A stretch of DNA of 64,000 nucleotides from Pseudomonas umsongensis (GTDB lineage: Bacteria; Pseudomonadota; Gammaproteobacteria; Pseudomonadales; Pseudomonadaceae). The position numbers and the translations under genes were made by a program. The notes beneath the pieces were generated by a model. It did no database searches. It had not been told where the DNA came from and was given only the letters and a program-made list of their open reading frames with translations. The first letter of the stretch is position 1. Each line of letters starts with the position of its first letter. Positions 29,081-39,891 of the stretch are shown in pieces. Location of the stretch: the NCBI RefSeq assembly GCF_002236105.1, contig NZ_NIWU01000001.1, forward strand, positions 806,001-870,000. The letters run 5' to 3'.

Positions 29081-30148
29081 TCACCAACGCATCCGCACGC
29101 CCAGGCTGCCGATCAAGCCATTCAAGTCATTGTCATCCACATCGCTGCTGTAGTCGGCGCTGACGTACAGGCTCACGGTCGGCGTCATTCTGGCCACCAG
29201 GCCCAAGCCCAGTTCGACCGTCGAGGAGTTTCGGCTGCTGCTGATCTTGTCGACCTGGTCGAGGGTTACGGTATTGCCGGTGTACACCGTGTGCCACAAG
29301 TTGGTTCGAACATAGGGTTCGACGGGCAGGCCGTTGATGTCGTAGCTACCTTTCAACTTGGCACCGACCCGGCCGCTCCAGGAGGAGAGGTCGCTGGAGG
29401 ATGCATTCCCTGAACCCGCATAGGGAGTGTCCAGGGTGATTCGCTGGTTGATCAATTGCGCTTGGGGTTCCACCACCCAGTTCTCACTGATGCCAATCGG
29501 GAATCCGCCTTCGACCGAGAGGGTCACTGCGCTGCCTTCGGTGGCTTGCCTCGCGCCTTGTTCATTGCGACTGAAACCGTTGACCCGACCACCACTGGCC
29601 GACAGATCGACGTGCCAGCCTTGTGGGCCGGTCAGGCTCCAGTAGGCGCCGAGGCTCTGTCCCTGCAGGTTGAGGGTGTCGGTGTGCGGGTCCGATTGTG
29701 CGCGATTGGTCAGCAAGCCGTTGCCGGTGCCGTGGAACTCAGCGGTGCCGCCGATCAGGCCGACCCGTTGGGTATGGCCACTGTTGCTTTGCAAGGTCAG
29801 GATCGCCGGGCTTTTCAGTTCGCCGGAGCCGGCAATGGAAAACCCCTGGGCCATGGCGTCGGTTTGCGCCTGGCGTGAAGCCTGGCCATACAGTTGATCC
29901 CAGGCTCCGGGTGCAGCCGCTTCGACGGTCAGGCTCGAGCTTCGCGTATCGGCAATCGGGCTGAAGCGGCCGGGATAGGACGTTGTTGGTGCAGACAAGG
30001 TAAGCGACGGGACGTCCTGGCGGTACCAGGGCGTGGTTTCTTCCTCTGTGGGGGAAGCCTGCACTTCCATGGAAGAACATAACAGCAGTGTACTGGAGAC
30101 GGTGCAAACACTAATCCGGATCTCTTGAGGGGTGAATGAAGTTTTCAT
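29081..30148 (-). CDS. Autotransporter barrel with almost no passenger (AT2)
   Basis: A 355-residue protein with a signal peptide (IRISVCTVSSTLLLCSSMEVQA) and then only about 60 residues before an autotransporter barrel. The junction WYRQDVP matches YRQEVPVW in the neighbouring full-length proteins, and the barrel shares phrases such as LQGQSLGAYWSLTGPQGWHVD and NWVVEPQAQLINQ with them. It ends GVRMRW, a plausible outer-membrane C-terminus. It therefore looks like a relative of AT1 and AT3 that has lost, or never had, the beta-helix passenger. AGGTAGACCTCC precedes ATG 30148. It could be a free-standing pore or a remnant that is still open. Confidence 0.82.
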   Translation of the reverse strand: MKTSFTPQEIRISVCTVSSTLLLCSSMEVQASPTEEETTPWYRQDVPSLTLSAPTTSYPGRFSPIADTRSSSLTVEAAAPGAWDQLYGQASRQAQTDAMAQGFSIAGSGELKSPAILTLQSNSGHTQRVGLIGGTAEFHGTGNGLLTNRAQSDPHTDTLNLQGQSLGAYWSLTGPQGWHVDLSASGGRVNGFSRNEQGARQATEGSAVTLSVEGGFPIGISENWVVEPQAQLINQRITLDTPYAGSGNASSSDLSSWSGRVGAKLKGSYDINGLPVEPYVRTNLWHTVYTGNTVTLDQVDKISSSRNSSTVELGLGLVARMTPTVSLYVSADYSSDVDDNDLNGLIGSLGVRMRW

Positions 30149-30460
30149 GGAGGTCTACCTTGCAATCGCATGCGGTATCTCGCTGTGGCGTCTCTCCTAC
30201 CCCGAGTGAGGGGCGACCGAAAGAATTAGGGCAAGCCGACTCCCGCCCGTTTTTACGGGTAGTCATCGGATTGATCCTGGTGGTGGTTCCGGGGTAGTAA
30301 CGTGAAGTCAAGAGGACCCCTGGCATTGCGTCAAGAAAATGGCCGATAAGTGGTAGAGGTATTTTAGATCATATAAGTGACTGATTTACGACGCATGCTT
30401 AAGTGCTTGTTTATTGGTTGAAACGTCAAAAAACTCTCGAGCTAGAGCCTTTGCTCAGTC
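30149..30460. other. Gap between AT2 and AT3
   Basis: AT-rich in its right part (about 30350-30430). A small CCCGT-TTTT-ACGGG hairpin is near 30245-30260. Nothing else is recognised; the promoter of AT2 should lie here. Confidence 0.45.
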
Positions 30461-33016
30461 TTACCAGCTCATCCTGATTCCCAGGTTACCGCTCATTCCC
30501 CGCAAAGGATTGCTGTCGATATTGCTGCTGTAATCTGCATTGGCGTAAACGCTGACAGCTTGCGCTAGTGTCAGGATGGCACCCAAACCCAGATCCGCCG
30601 ATGAGGAGCGTTGGCGGGTGTTGATTTCGGTGCTGTCGTCGAAAGTCACCGTGTCGGTTCCCGACATGGTGTGCCACAGGTTCACGCGCAGGTAGGGTTC
30701 CAGCGGCAGGCCGGCGACGTCGTAGCGCCCCTTGAGCCGGGCGCCGAGACGACCGGTCCAGGCGGTGTCGGAATCGAACGACACCTTTGAAATGCCGTCG
30801 TCCTGACGCTTCAGGTCAACCGTTTGATTGATGGCTTGCAGCTGGGGTTCGACCACCCAGTTGTCCGCCACGGCAACAGGGTAGCCGGCCTCGACGGAGA
30901 GGGTCATGGCGTGGCCGTCATTATCGATTTTCAGGCCGCGCTCGGAGTGACTGTCGCCGTTGAGCCAGGTGTACATCGCCACCGTATCGAGATACCAACC
31001 CTTGGGGTCGGTCAGGGTCCAGTAGAGCCCGAGGCTATCGCCTTGCAATTCGACCTTGCCGGCACGTTTGTCCTGGAAACCCTGGTTGAAACCGTCGACG
31101 TCACCCTTCAAGCGGCTATGGCCGACGAAGAAGCCGGTGCGCTGGGTTTGCCCACCGGAAGTTTGCGAGCCGAACAGGTCGTTGCCCACCTGAAATCCGT
31201 TCAGCGAGCCGTCGAGTCGTGGCGTGACGGTGCCGGCCCAGGTCTGCTCGATGTTTTTGCCATAGACCCGGCCCCAGCCCGCGCCAAAGGCGCCGGTTTC
31301 TTTCAGCAGGCGTTGATCACCCTGTCGATCATGGAAGGTGCCGAGTGCCGTCAGGGCCAACTGCGCGGCCGCCGGAGGCAACGCTGACCAGACCGGGACT
31401 TCCTGGCGGTACAGGAGAATGGGCGCCGCGCCGGCAACGGGCGTCGGCAAGGGTGGTGTGCCGACAGCCGCCACCGGTAACGGCACTAGAGGCACCAGGA
31501 CGGGCGGCACGGTTGGATCGGGATTGGGCACTGCCGCTGCAACCAGCGGCGGCGCAACAACGGACGAACGCAGGTACCAGCTGTTTGCGCTGCCGGCAGT
31601 GACGCCCCCCTTGAATAGTCGATAATCAAACGCGCCGACCGACAACGGGGCTTTGAGTCTGAAGGCGCCACTGTCGCTGATGGCCGTGCCTTGGGCCTGG
31701 ACAACTTGAATACCGTTTTGCAAGGTGGCGGCGCCCGTGCCGCCAAGGTTGCTGACGGTAATGGACGTGGACCCAGCCAAGGTACCGTCGTTGACCACCA
31801 GTTTGTCACTGGGGGAGCTGTCATCGCCCAGTACGCTTTGCAGCCATAGCTGGCCGCCGTTGCCCGCATAGTTGCCCTGTACTGTCAGGGTGTCGCTGGT
31901 GCGACTGTTGCCACTGCCAAGGTCGATGATCCCGGCGTTGTTCAGCGTCGCCCGCTGGCCTGCGGAGAAGGGGGTGAGGCTACCCCTGGCCGAGGTCACG
32001 ACACTGCTGCTGTCAATGTTGAATACACCGCTACCGCTGGTGCTGTCACCCAGGACAAAGTTGCCGTCGAAGTCCAGTTGAGACTTATTGTTCAGGTTGA
32101 CGGTCTCCCAATTGATGTAGCGAGCGACGCCGCTGGTGGTGGTGTTATCGAAAGTCAGCAGATCGCTGCCGTTGCCCCCATCCAGGGTCGGAGTCTGGGC
32201 CAGGCGGCTGGCACTGAGATTGCGCAGGGTTGCCCGGTCATCGCCATCACCCATCAGGATCGCCGAACGGATGATGCCGCCGCCATCCCAGGTCAAGCTG
32301 TCACTGCCCGCGCTGGCCCGGATCTCCCCGACGATTTCGCCTCCAGTCACCGTAATGCTGTCATTGCCACCGCTGACACTGATGTTGCCGCCAATCCTGC
32401 CACCGGACACGATGATGGTGTCAGTCCCAAACCCGGTGACCAGATTGCCGAGGATCTCGCCACCAGACAGGTCGAACAGATTGTCATCGAGCTTCATATC
32501 GACCCGGCCGATGCTGCCACCTGTCATTTTGGCGGTGTCACCGTCTTCGAAGGCGCCAATGATCGTGCCTGCGCTCATCTGGAAAAAGTCGCGACTGTCG
32601 CCCTGGGCCAGCGACTGGATAGTCCCGCCACGTATGAGGGCGGTGTCGACGCCATTGCCCTGGTTCACCGCCCCGGTGATCTGGCCGGCGTCAATGCTGA
32701 AAGTATCGCTGCCGTCCCCCAGTTGGACGATCCCGCTAATGACGCCGGACTTCATGTCCAGGGTATCGTTGCCGGCGCCGAACGTCACATTGCCTGTGTT
32801 CGTGCCGGTGCCATTGGCGGGGAAGGCCAGGTTGTTGTTTCCCGTCAAATCAGTCAGCGGCCCGTTGTTGCCGCTGTCGCACACGAAGTTGTCGTTGCCA
32901 GTGGAAGGGACCAAGGTACAAGCCGCCTGGCCGGGCAGGGACCAGCCCATGCACAGCCAGATCGAAATGGCACAGGCGCTGTAACGGTAGCTGGGCAGTG
33001 CTTTACAAAGGTCCAT
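30461..33016 (-). CDS. Autotransporter with beta-helix-like passenger (AT3)
   Basis: An 851-residue paralogue of AT1. The signal peptide ends GQA/AC, and the mature protein again begins CTLVP with a second cysteine in VCDSGNN. The passenger has 20-residue repeats with GAGNDTLDM, GDGSDTFSI, GNGVDTALI and SGG motifs, then a DNTTTSG...NWETVNLNN segment shared with AT1. The linker is Pro/Val/Ala-rich but lacks the 10-residue array of AT1. The barrel runs from about AGWGRVYGK to the C-terminal GIRMSW. GGAGACGCGC precedes ATG 33016. The three genes are on one strand but with gaps of over 300 bases, so each may have its own promoter. Confidence 0.88.
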   Translation of the reverse strand: MDLCKALPSYRYSACAISIWLCMGWSLPGQAACTLVPSTGNDNFVCDSGNNGPLTDLTGNNNLAFPANGTGTNTGNVTFGAGNDTLDMKSGVISGIVQLGDGSDTFSIDAGQITGAVNQGNGVDTALIRGGTIQSLAQGDSRDFFQMSAGTIIGAFEDGDTAKMTGGSIGRVDMKLDDNLFDLSGGEILGNLVTGFGTDTIIVSGGRIGGNISVSGGNDSITVTGGEIVGEIRASAGSDSLTWDGGGIIRSAILMGDGDDRATLRNLSASRLAQTPTLDGGNGSDLLTFDNTTTSGVARYINWETVNLNNKSQLDFDGNFVLGDSTSGSGVFNIDSSSVVTSARGSLTPFSAGQRATLNNAGIIDLGSGNSRTSDTLTVQGNYAGNGGQLWLQSVLGDDSSPSDKLVVNDGTLAGSTSITVSNLGGTGAATLQNGIQVVQAQGTAISDSGAFRLKAPLSVGAFDYRLFKGGVTAGSANSWYLRSSVVAPPLVAAAVPNPDPTVPPVLVPLVPLPVAAVGTPPLPTPVAGAAPILLYRQEVPVWSALPPAAAQLALTALGTFHDRQGDQRLLKETGAFGAGWGRVYGKNIEQTWAGTVTPRLDGSLNGFQVGNDLFGSQTSGGQTQRTGFFVGHSRLKGDVDGFNQGFQDKRAGKVELQGDSLGLYWTLTDPKGWYLDTVAMYTWLNGDSHSERGLKIDNDGHAMTLSVEAGYPVAVADNWVVEPQLQAINQTVDLKRQDDGISKVSFDSDTAWTGRLGARLKGRYDVAGLPLEPYLRVNLWHTMSGTDTVTFDDSTEINTRQRSSSADLGLGAILTLAQAVSVYANADYSSNIDSNPLRGMSGNLGIRMSW

Positions 33017-33245
33017 GCGCGTCTCCGCTCAAGATTCGACACCCGATGCCTTGCAGGAACGGCAAGGTAGGGGGTGTATCTGCAGCGCGAGTCGCGAGAC
33101 ATCATCAGGAAGGCATAAGACCCTTCAGGCAACGACGGCTACGGGGCATGTCCATCCGAGTCATTCGAACGGACGAGAGCACCGTAGCAAGTGTTTTTGG
33201 ATGTATCTACTGTCATAAATGACAGTTAGAGATCAGTTTTACGTG

Positions 33246-34046
33246 TTACAGGTGCACTTCAACCGCCAATGGCAAATGATCCGACAGGTGTGTCCAGGGC
33301 TTGTGGCCGAGGATTTTCGGATCGTGGCTACTGGCGTTGCGCAGGTAGATCCGATCCAGGCGCAGCAGCGGGAAGCGTGCCGGGTAGGTTTTTGCCGGCC
33401 GGCCATGGTGGCGTTCGAACGCTTCGTGCAAGTAGTCGCGGCGCGAGAGAGCGGCGTTGCCCTGCAACTGCCAGTCGTTGAAGTCGCCGGCAATGATGAC
33501 GGGGGCGTCATCGGGCAAGGATTCGAGCAACTGGCAGAGCAACTGCAACTGCAACTGTCGATGACTCTCCAGCAGGCTCAGGTGTACGCAGATAGCATGG
33601 ACCTCGGCATGGCCCGGTACATCCAGCACGCAGTGCAACAGCCCCCGGCGCTCTGGGCCGGTAATGGAGACGTCAAGGTTGCGGTATTCACGGATCGGGT
33701 ATTTGGACAGCAGTGCGTTGCCATGGTGACCGTCGGGGTAAACCGCATTTCGCCCGTAGGCGAAGTCGCTCCACATGCTGTCGGCCAGGAACTCGTACTG
33801 CGAGGTTTGTGGCCAATCGTTGTAGCGCGAAGAATGGCGCTCGTGTTCACCGACGACTTCTTGCAGGAACACCAGGTCCGCTGAGGTACTGCGTACCGCT
33901 TCACGTAATTCCGGGAGGATGAAACGCCGATTGAGGGCGGTAAAGCCTTTGTGGGTGTTGACGGTCAACACGCGCAGTCGATGGATAGCCTCGGGGCTGT
34001 TCAACGGCACTGATCCTGCTGCCAGCCGATTAGAGTCACTGCTCAC
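33246..34046 (-). CDS. Endonuclease/exonuclease/phosphatase family protein
   Basis: Metal-dependent phosphodiesterase fold of 266 residues. The family motifs are in order: VNTHKGF near the start, DLVFLQEV with the metal-binding glutamate, [11 protein letters not shown], the catalytic IAGDFNDW and the closing LSDHLPL histidine. The substrate could be DNA, a sugar phosphate or a phospholipid; in other pseudomonads a similar gene lies beside a cardiolipin synthase, which is not present here. No signal peptide is seen. The GTG at 34046 is chosen because AGAGGAG is five bases upstream; the frame extends to ATG 34079, which has no ribosome-binding site. Confidence 0.85.
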   Translation of the reverse strand: MSSDSNRLAAGSVPLNSPEAIHRLRVLTVNTHKGFTALNRRFILPELREAVRSTSADLVFLQEVVGEHERHSSRYNDWPQTSQYEFLADSMWSDFAYGRNAVYPDGHHGNALLSKYPIREYRNLDVSITGPERRGLLHCVLDVPGHAEVHAICVHLSLLESHRQLQLQLLCQLLESLPDDAPVIIAGDFNDWQLQGNAALSRRDYLHEAFERHHGRPAKTYPARFPLLRLDRIYLRNASSHDPKILGHKPWTHLSDHLPLAVEVHL

Positions 34047-34188
34047 TTTCACTCCTCTGAATCCGGGTTGCTTATGCATGCGACTGATAGGGGAGCGTGC
34101 AGTTCAGCGCGTTATGCCGTGATGCCAAAAAATCGTCCGAACGCAGCGGGAATCGCATCGCAGCGATGGCGTTCTGTTCGCCGACCTG

Positions 34189-34194
34189 ATTATA
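34189..34194 (-). promoter_or_regulatory. Possible -10 box of the EEP gene
   Basis: TATAAT on the minus strand, about 140 bases before the gene at 34046. The -35 region is weak, so this is only a candidate. Confidence 0.25.
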
Positions 34195-34213
34195 GGTTTG
34201 TCCGCCATGCCAT

Positions 34214-34315
34214 TGCGGGAGCCAGCCCGCTGGTGAAATACGTCCAGACAGCGCGTTCATCCAGACAGGGCGCGTTATCGTTGACCTCCATCGCCAGCAG
34301 GCTGGCTCCCCACAG
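34214..34315. repeat. REP inverted pair (type D)
   Basis: Arms GCGGGAGCCAGCCCGCTGG and CCAGCAGGCTGGCTCCC face each other over about 55 bases. This unit differs from types A and B. It sits between the EEP gene and the first 435-bp repeat. Confidence 0.8.
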
Positions 34316-34335
34316 GGGATTGGGGGTATCTGTAA

Positions 34336-34770
34336 AAGTCAGGTCGGCTTTAAGGCCGCCTCGCTTTGGCTTTTGATCGCGCGCGCCCCGTTAACCACGA
34401 TGGCCGAACGCAGGCATTGCGCAGTGGGTGAACCGGCAGGACGCCGGTTTAGCCGCGCTGGGCCATGGATGGCCCATCGCGGCGACCCACGGAGCAATGC
34501 CGGAGAGAGGGCATGCCGAGCCTTGGCGAGGCACCGAGTGGTGGGGCAAAGCCTTTTGCTTCCTTTTTGGTGTTTGAAAAAGGGAGTCGCCGTAAGGGCG
34601 AAACCATAGGAGGCCGTTACCGCAGCAATGGATATGCACTCCGACAGCCAATTTCACACAGGGCTTCCTGTGACGCCCGTATCACCGTTGCGCACGGCTC
34701 AACTAATGCGTCGTCAGTGGAACGCGGAGCGTCCCTGGCGGCATTCCCACGCAGAGCGTGGGAACGATCA
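34336..34770. repeat. 435-bp hairpin-rich repeat, copy 1 (intact)
   Basis: Begins AAGTCAGGTCGGCTTTAAGG and ends with a type C palindrome arm, GTGGGAACGATCA. Internal perfect hairpins include AACCGGC/GCCGGTT, TGGGCCAT/ATGGCCCA and TCGCC/GGCGA. A second copy of equal length, split by an IS, starts at 34810. No convincing gene is encoded: the minus-strand frame 34391-34657 has no ribosome-binding site and only mirrors the repeat. Confidence 0.88.
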
Positions 34771-35017
34771 ACATGCTCGCTCCTACAGGGGATCGAGGTA
34801 CACCCGTCAAAGTTAGGTCGGCTTTAAGGCCGCCTCGCTTTGCTGTTGATCGCGGGCGCCCCGTTAACCACGATGGCCGAACGCAGGCATTGCGCAGTGG
34901 GGAAACCGGCAGGACGCCGGTTTAGCCGCGCTGGGCCATGGATGGCCCATCGCGGCGACCCACGGAGCAATGCCGGAGAGAGGGCATGCCGAGCCTAAGC
35001 GAGGCACCGAGTGGTGG

Positions 35018-35022
35018 GGCAA
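35018..35022. repeat. Target-site duplication, left
   Basis: GGCAA, repeated at 36346-36350. The uninterrupted copy 1 has the site once, in GGGGCAAAGCC. Confidence 0.8.
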
Positions 35023-35033
35023 GAATGGAACAA

Positions 35034-35072
35034 CCACATAGGTAACAGTAAAGTTCAGGCACATGGGTAACA
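35034..35072. repeat. IS left inverted repeat with doubled motif
   Basis: CCACATAGGTAACA, then CACATGGGTAACA after a 12-base spacer. The right end has the same layout in inverse. Confidence 0.85.
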
Positions 35073-35077
35073 CCTGA

Positions 35078-36256
35078 TCACTTATTTTTGATTACTTTGA
35101 GCGTCAGATAACCATCCTTAGCGTCTCGTTCATCAACCCGTCCCAGTAGAACAGGCCCAAAGATGATGTCCCAAGCCCCTTCGCTGATGTTCTCCAATCC
35201 GACTATCTGATGTTTCAGGACATAGCCGACATAGATTCTGAGCCTTCCTTTGTTCACCACGCCGTTGGAGTCCGTTCGGTATGCCTCAACATGGCTTGGG
35301 TACTTCATCTCCGGCAGCTTCCTCGGAAATGCCCGTGACGAGCTTGTATAGCAGGAGCCTGGTGTTTTCTGCCCCAAAGCCTCATGAAGACGTTCATGAT
35401 TATAGTGCTGCATGAACAGGTCAAAATGCTTCTGCTGGGCTCCCCACTCAATTTCCGGCGGCCTTGGCAATGTGCTCTTAAGCGTGCGGTGCATGCGCTC
35501 ATGCCGTCCATTCTGCTCGGGTCGACCCGGCTGAATCCTTTCGTGAATGATGCCCAGGCGGGCCCACCAGATAGACAACTGCGATAACCCGGCACGCCCA
35601 CCGCTGGCGAAAGGGACTCCGTTGTCCGTACGGATCCGCTCAGGCATTCCATACATCTTGAATAACCGCTCGAAGGTGGCCTTGGCGTCCTTGAAAGTCG
35701 TGCTCGGCATGCTTTCACAAGCCAGTAAAAATCGACTGGCGTGATCCATTACCGTCAACGGGTAACACCAGACACCGTCTCCTGTCAGGTATTGGCCTTT
35801 GTAATCAGCGCTCCAGAGCTGGTTAGGAAGGTCGGCTTTCTGAAGTGGTTTGGGATAAACGGCGACACGTTGGCGCAACCGCCGAGACACCACCAATCCC
35901 GCTTTTTTAAGCACGTTGTAGATCGTGGTTTTGGAGGGTGGCGGCTGATCTGGAAACCGCTCTCTCAGGGCTGTCTGGATCTTTTTCGGGCCTGGCGTGG
36001 TTTGCCCTTGGCCGCGCAGCTCAAGAATGGCCTCTTTGACCGCAAACGGCACAGCCTGAGCTTGAGAGTGGCGCTTGCGACTGCACTCCGCCAATCCGTT
36101 GATGCTGTCCGCGTTGTAGCGGGCTACCCACTTGTAACCGGTCTTGCGACTGATGCTGTGAGCCGCACAAAGTTGGCTGAAATTAAGTCGACCGGACAGA
36201 TAGTCGGCAATGAACATCACTTTCAGGTCCATAGGTTTGAGCTCTCGCCACGGCAT
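35078..36256 (-). CDS. IS481 family transposase
   Basis: Full-length DDE transposase of 392 residues. The N-terminal half has a helix-turn-helix (FSQLCAAHSISRKTGYKWV) and a second winged domain. The integrase core shows the three acids in order: SADYKGQY, RTDNGVPF and PEQNGRHERMHRTL. IS481-type GRPEQNGRHER is clear. The frame is unbroken and GAGGA precedes ATG 36256, so the element may still be active. It is the only gene of the IS. Confidence 0.95.
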   Translation of the reverse strand: MPWRELKPMDLKVMFIADYLSGRLNFSQLCAAHSISRKTGYKWVARYNADSINGLAECSRKRHSQAQAVPFAVKEAILELRGQGQTTPGPKKIQTALRERFPDQPPPSKTTIYNVLKKAGLVVSRRLRQRVAVYPKPLQKADLPNQLWSADYKGQYLTGDGVWCYPLTVMDHASRFLLACESMPSTTFKDAKATFERLFKMYGMPERIRTDNGVPFASGGRAGLSQLSIWWARLGIIHERIQPGRPEQNGRHERMHRTLKSTLPRPPEIEWGAQQKHFDLFMQHYNHERLHEALGQKTPGSCYTSSSRAFPRKLPEMKYPSHVEAYRTDSNGVVNKGRLRIYVGYVLKHQIVGLENISEGAWDIIFGPVLLGRVDERDAKDGYLTLKVIKNK

Positions 36257-36294
36257 GGTCAGATCCTCGGAATCGACCAGTGCCAGTTAAAAAC

Positions 36295-36333
36295 TGTTAC
36301 CTATGTGCTTGAACTGTTTTGTTACCTATGTGG
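36295..36333. repeat. IS right inverted repeat with doubled motif
   Basis: Two TGTTACCTATGTG motifs separated by about 12 bases, the inverse of the left end. Confidence 0.85.
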
Positions 36334-36345
36334 GTGAGTCATACC

Positions 36346-36350
36346 GGCAA
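36346..36350. repeat. Target-site duplication, right
   Basis: Second copy of GGCAA, directly followed by AGCCTTTTGC as in the uninterrupted repeat. Confidence 0.8.
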
Positions 36351-36588
36351 AGCCTTTTGCTTCCTTTTTGGCGTTTGAAAAAGGGAGTCGCTGTAAAAGC
36401 GAAACCATAAGCCGCCGTTACCGCACCAATGGATATGTACGCAGGCAGCAAATTTCACACAGGGCTTCCTGTGACGCCCCGCATCACCGTTGCGCACGCC
36501 TCAATTAATGCGTTGTCAGTGGAACGCGGAGCGTCCCTGGCGGCATTCCCACGCAGAGCGTGGGAACGATCAAAACAAAGGCATCACC

Positions 36589-36655
36589 AAAAGTCAGGTC
36601 GGCTTTAAGGCCGCCTCGCTTTGGCTTTTGATCGCGCGCGCCCCGTTAAACACGC
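36589..36655. repeat. 435-bp repeat, copy 3 (truncated)
   Basis: Starts AAAAGTCAGGTCGGCTTTAA and matches copy 1 for about 65 bases, then stops just before the end of the PIG-L gene. Confidence 0.8.
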
Positions 36656-36664
36656 TGGTCACTT

Positions 36665-37423
36665 TCAGACAAACACAATCTCATAAGGCAACCGCATCCG
36701 CTCCAGCAAAATCCGCGGCAGCCGTGGCGCAATCCCGACGGCCGGTTCACCGTCAAGTTGACTGGCATAGGCATGGGTAGCATGGCTCTTGCGCGCCACC
36801 GTCCAGGTGTCCAGGCGCACTTTGCGTGCCCGGTGCCAGGGGATCAAGGCGCTGTCTCGCGATGGCCAATGCCAGGCCCAGACCGGTATCTCGGTGAAAA
36901 CTGCACCGGCGATGGTGGCGGCATTGGCGCTGGCGCGGCCGACGGCGTCATGGTCGCTGTTGCCATCCTCGCACCAGGTGCTGAACACCACATCGCCCGG
37001 CCGTAGATAACGGACGATGAATTGGGTGAGCGCCTGTTCATGCTCCGCCAGGGTATGGTCGGTGAAGCCGCCGCGTATCCATTTCAGGCTGTGCATCGGC
37101 AAGCCAAGCCGGCGCAAGGCCTCGACACTTTCCTGGGAGCGAAACACGCTCAGGCGTTTCTCCGACCACTGTTGGGAGCCTGGATGACTGGCGCTGCCAT
37201 CGGTCACCGAAATCAATTGCAAGGGGTGTCCCATGGCGCTGAGCAACTGCAGCAGACCGCCGCAAGTCAACACTTCGTCGCCGGGATGTGGGGCGATCAC
37301 CACGGCGCGCGCACCCGGGGGGAGAAGGGATTGAGTACCGATGACCGGAATATTGGCCAGTTGCGGGGCGCTGTTCCAGATTTGCTCTGTACAGCTGCTG
37401 TCACTGATGGACACAGATTTCAT
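36665..37423 (-). CDS. PIG-L family deacetylase with altered motif
   Basis: LmbE/PIG-L fold protein of 252 residues; relatives remove acetyl groups from N-acetyl sugars using zinc. The first motif reads APHPGDEVLTCGG, where the usual form is HPDDE, so the first aspartate, the general base in MshB-type enzymes, is replaced by glycine. SDHDAVG matches the second motif and supplies the zinc histidine. ATG 37423 has AAGGACG upstream and is chosen over the frame extending to 37552. It lies between repeat debris and glgX and ends only 10 bases after the truncated repeat, so former downstream partners may have been lost. Activity is uncertain. Confidence 0.85.
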   Translation of the reverse strand: MKSVSISDSSCTEQIWNSAPQLANIPVIGTQSLLPPGARAVVIAPHPGDEVLTCGGLLQLLSAMGHPLQLISVTDGSASHPGSQQWSEKRLSVFRSQESVEALRRLGLPMHSLKWIRGGFTDHTLAEHEQALTQFIVRYLRPGDVVFSTWCEDGNSDHDAVGRASANAATIAGAVFTEIPVWAWHWPSRDSALIPWHRARKVRLDTWTVARKSHATHAYASQLDGEPAVGIAPRLPRILLERMRLPYEIVFV

Positions 37424-37616
37424 GGCGTTACGTCCTTGTTCCATACGCCCCCAGTCCTGCGCAACGCAAGCGCTGCTACAGCCGTGAGGGCGGGTTGATA
37501 GCGAAGCGCGGCGCTCCGGACCCTGGACAGCCGCGCATCGAGTATTGCTCATGTATCGCTATTCGTCGCGCCGGAAGTGCACGCATGGCTCAATTTTTCC
37601 ATTGCGCCGGTGATTT

Positions 37617-39776
<2,160 letters not shown>

Positions 39777-39842
39777 AAATGCTCCAGTAACGGCAGGCAG
39801 TGACGGGGCTCAAAATTTTTTCGCGGGCGAGCGAATCCCTCG

Positions 39843-39862
39843 GTGGCGAGCGGGCTCGCCAC
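39843..39862. other. 9-bp hairpin between DUF2934 gene and glgX
   Basis: GTGGCGAGC and GCTCGCCAC enclose two bases. It looks like a short REP remnant and could attenuate or process the transcript ahead of glgX. Confidence 0.55.
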
Positions 39863-39891
39863 TGGAATCTTCAGGACAGCGTGAGAAAAGC

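Larger units (their letters stand above)
35023..36345 (-). mobile_element. Complete IS481-family insertion sequence
   Basis: A 1323-bp element carrying one transposase gene on the minus strand. Near each end is a 39-bp inverted repeat (35034-35072 and 36295-36333), and each repeat holds two copies of CACATAGGTAACA spaced about 12 bases apart, probably transposase sites. The outermost 11-12 bases pair poorly. A five-base GGCAA duplication flanks the element. It is inserted in the second 435-bp repeat. Confidence 0.9.
34810..36572. repeat. 435-bp hairpin-rich repeat, copy 2, interrupted by an IS
   Basis: Removing the IS (35023-36345) and one copy of the five-base duplication GGCAA leaves 435 bases, the same as copy 1. 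Differences from copy 1 fall mostly in loops, and one is a compensatory pair change in a stem. Confidence 0.88.

Noticed and set aside
34391..34657. 88-codon frame in the 435-bp repeat, and its partner at 34864-35073
   Set aside because: No ribosome-binding site; the two only mirror the repeat, and the second runs into the IS end.
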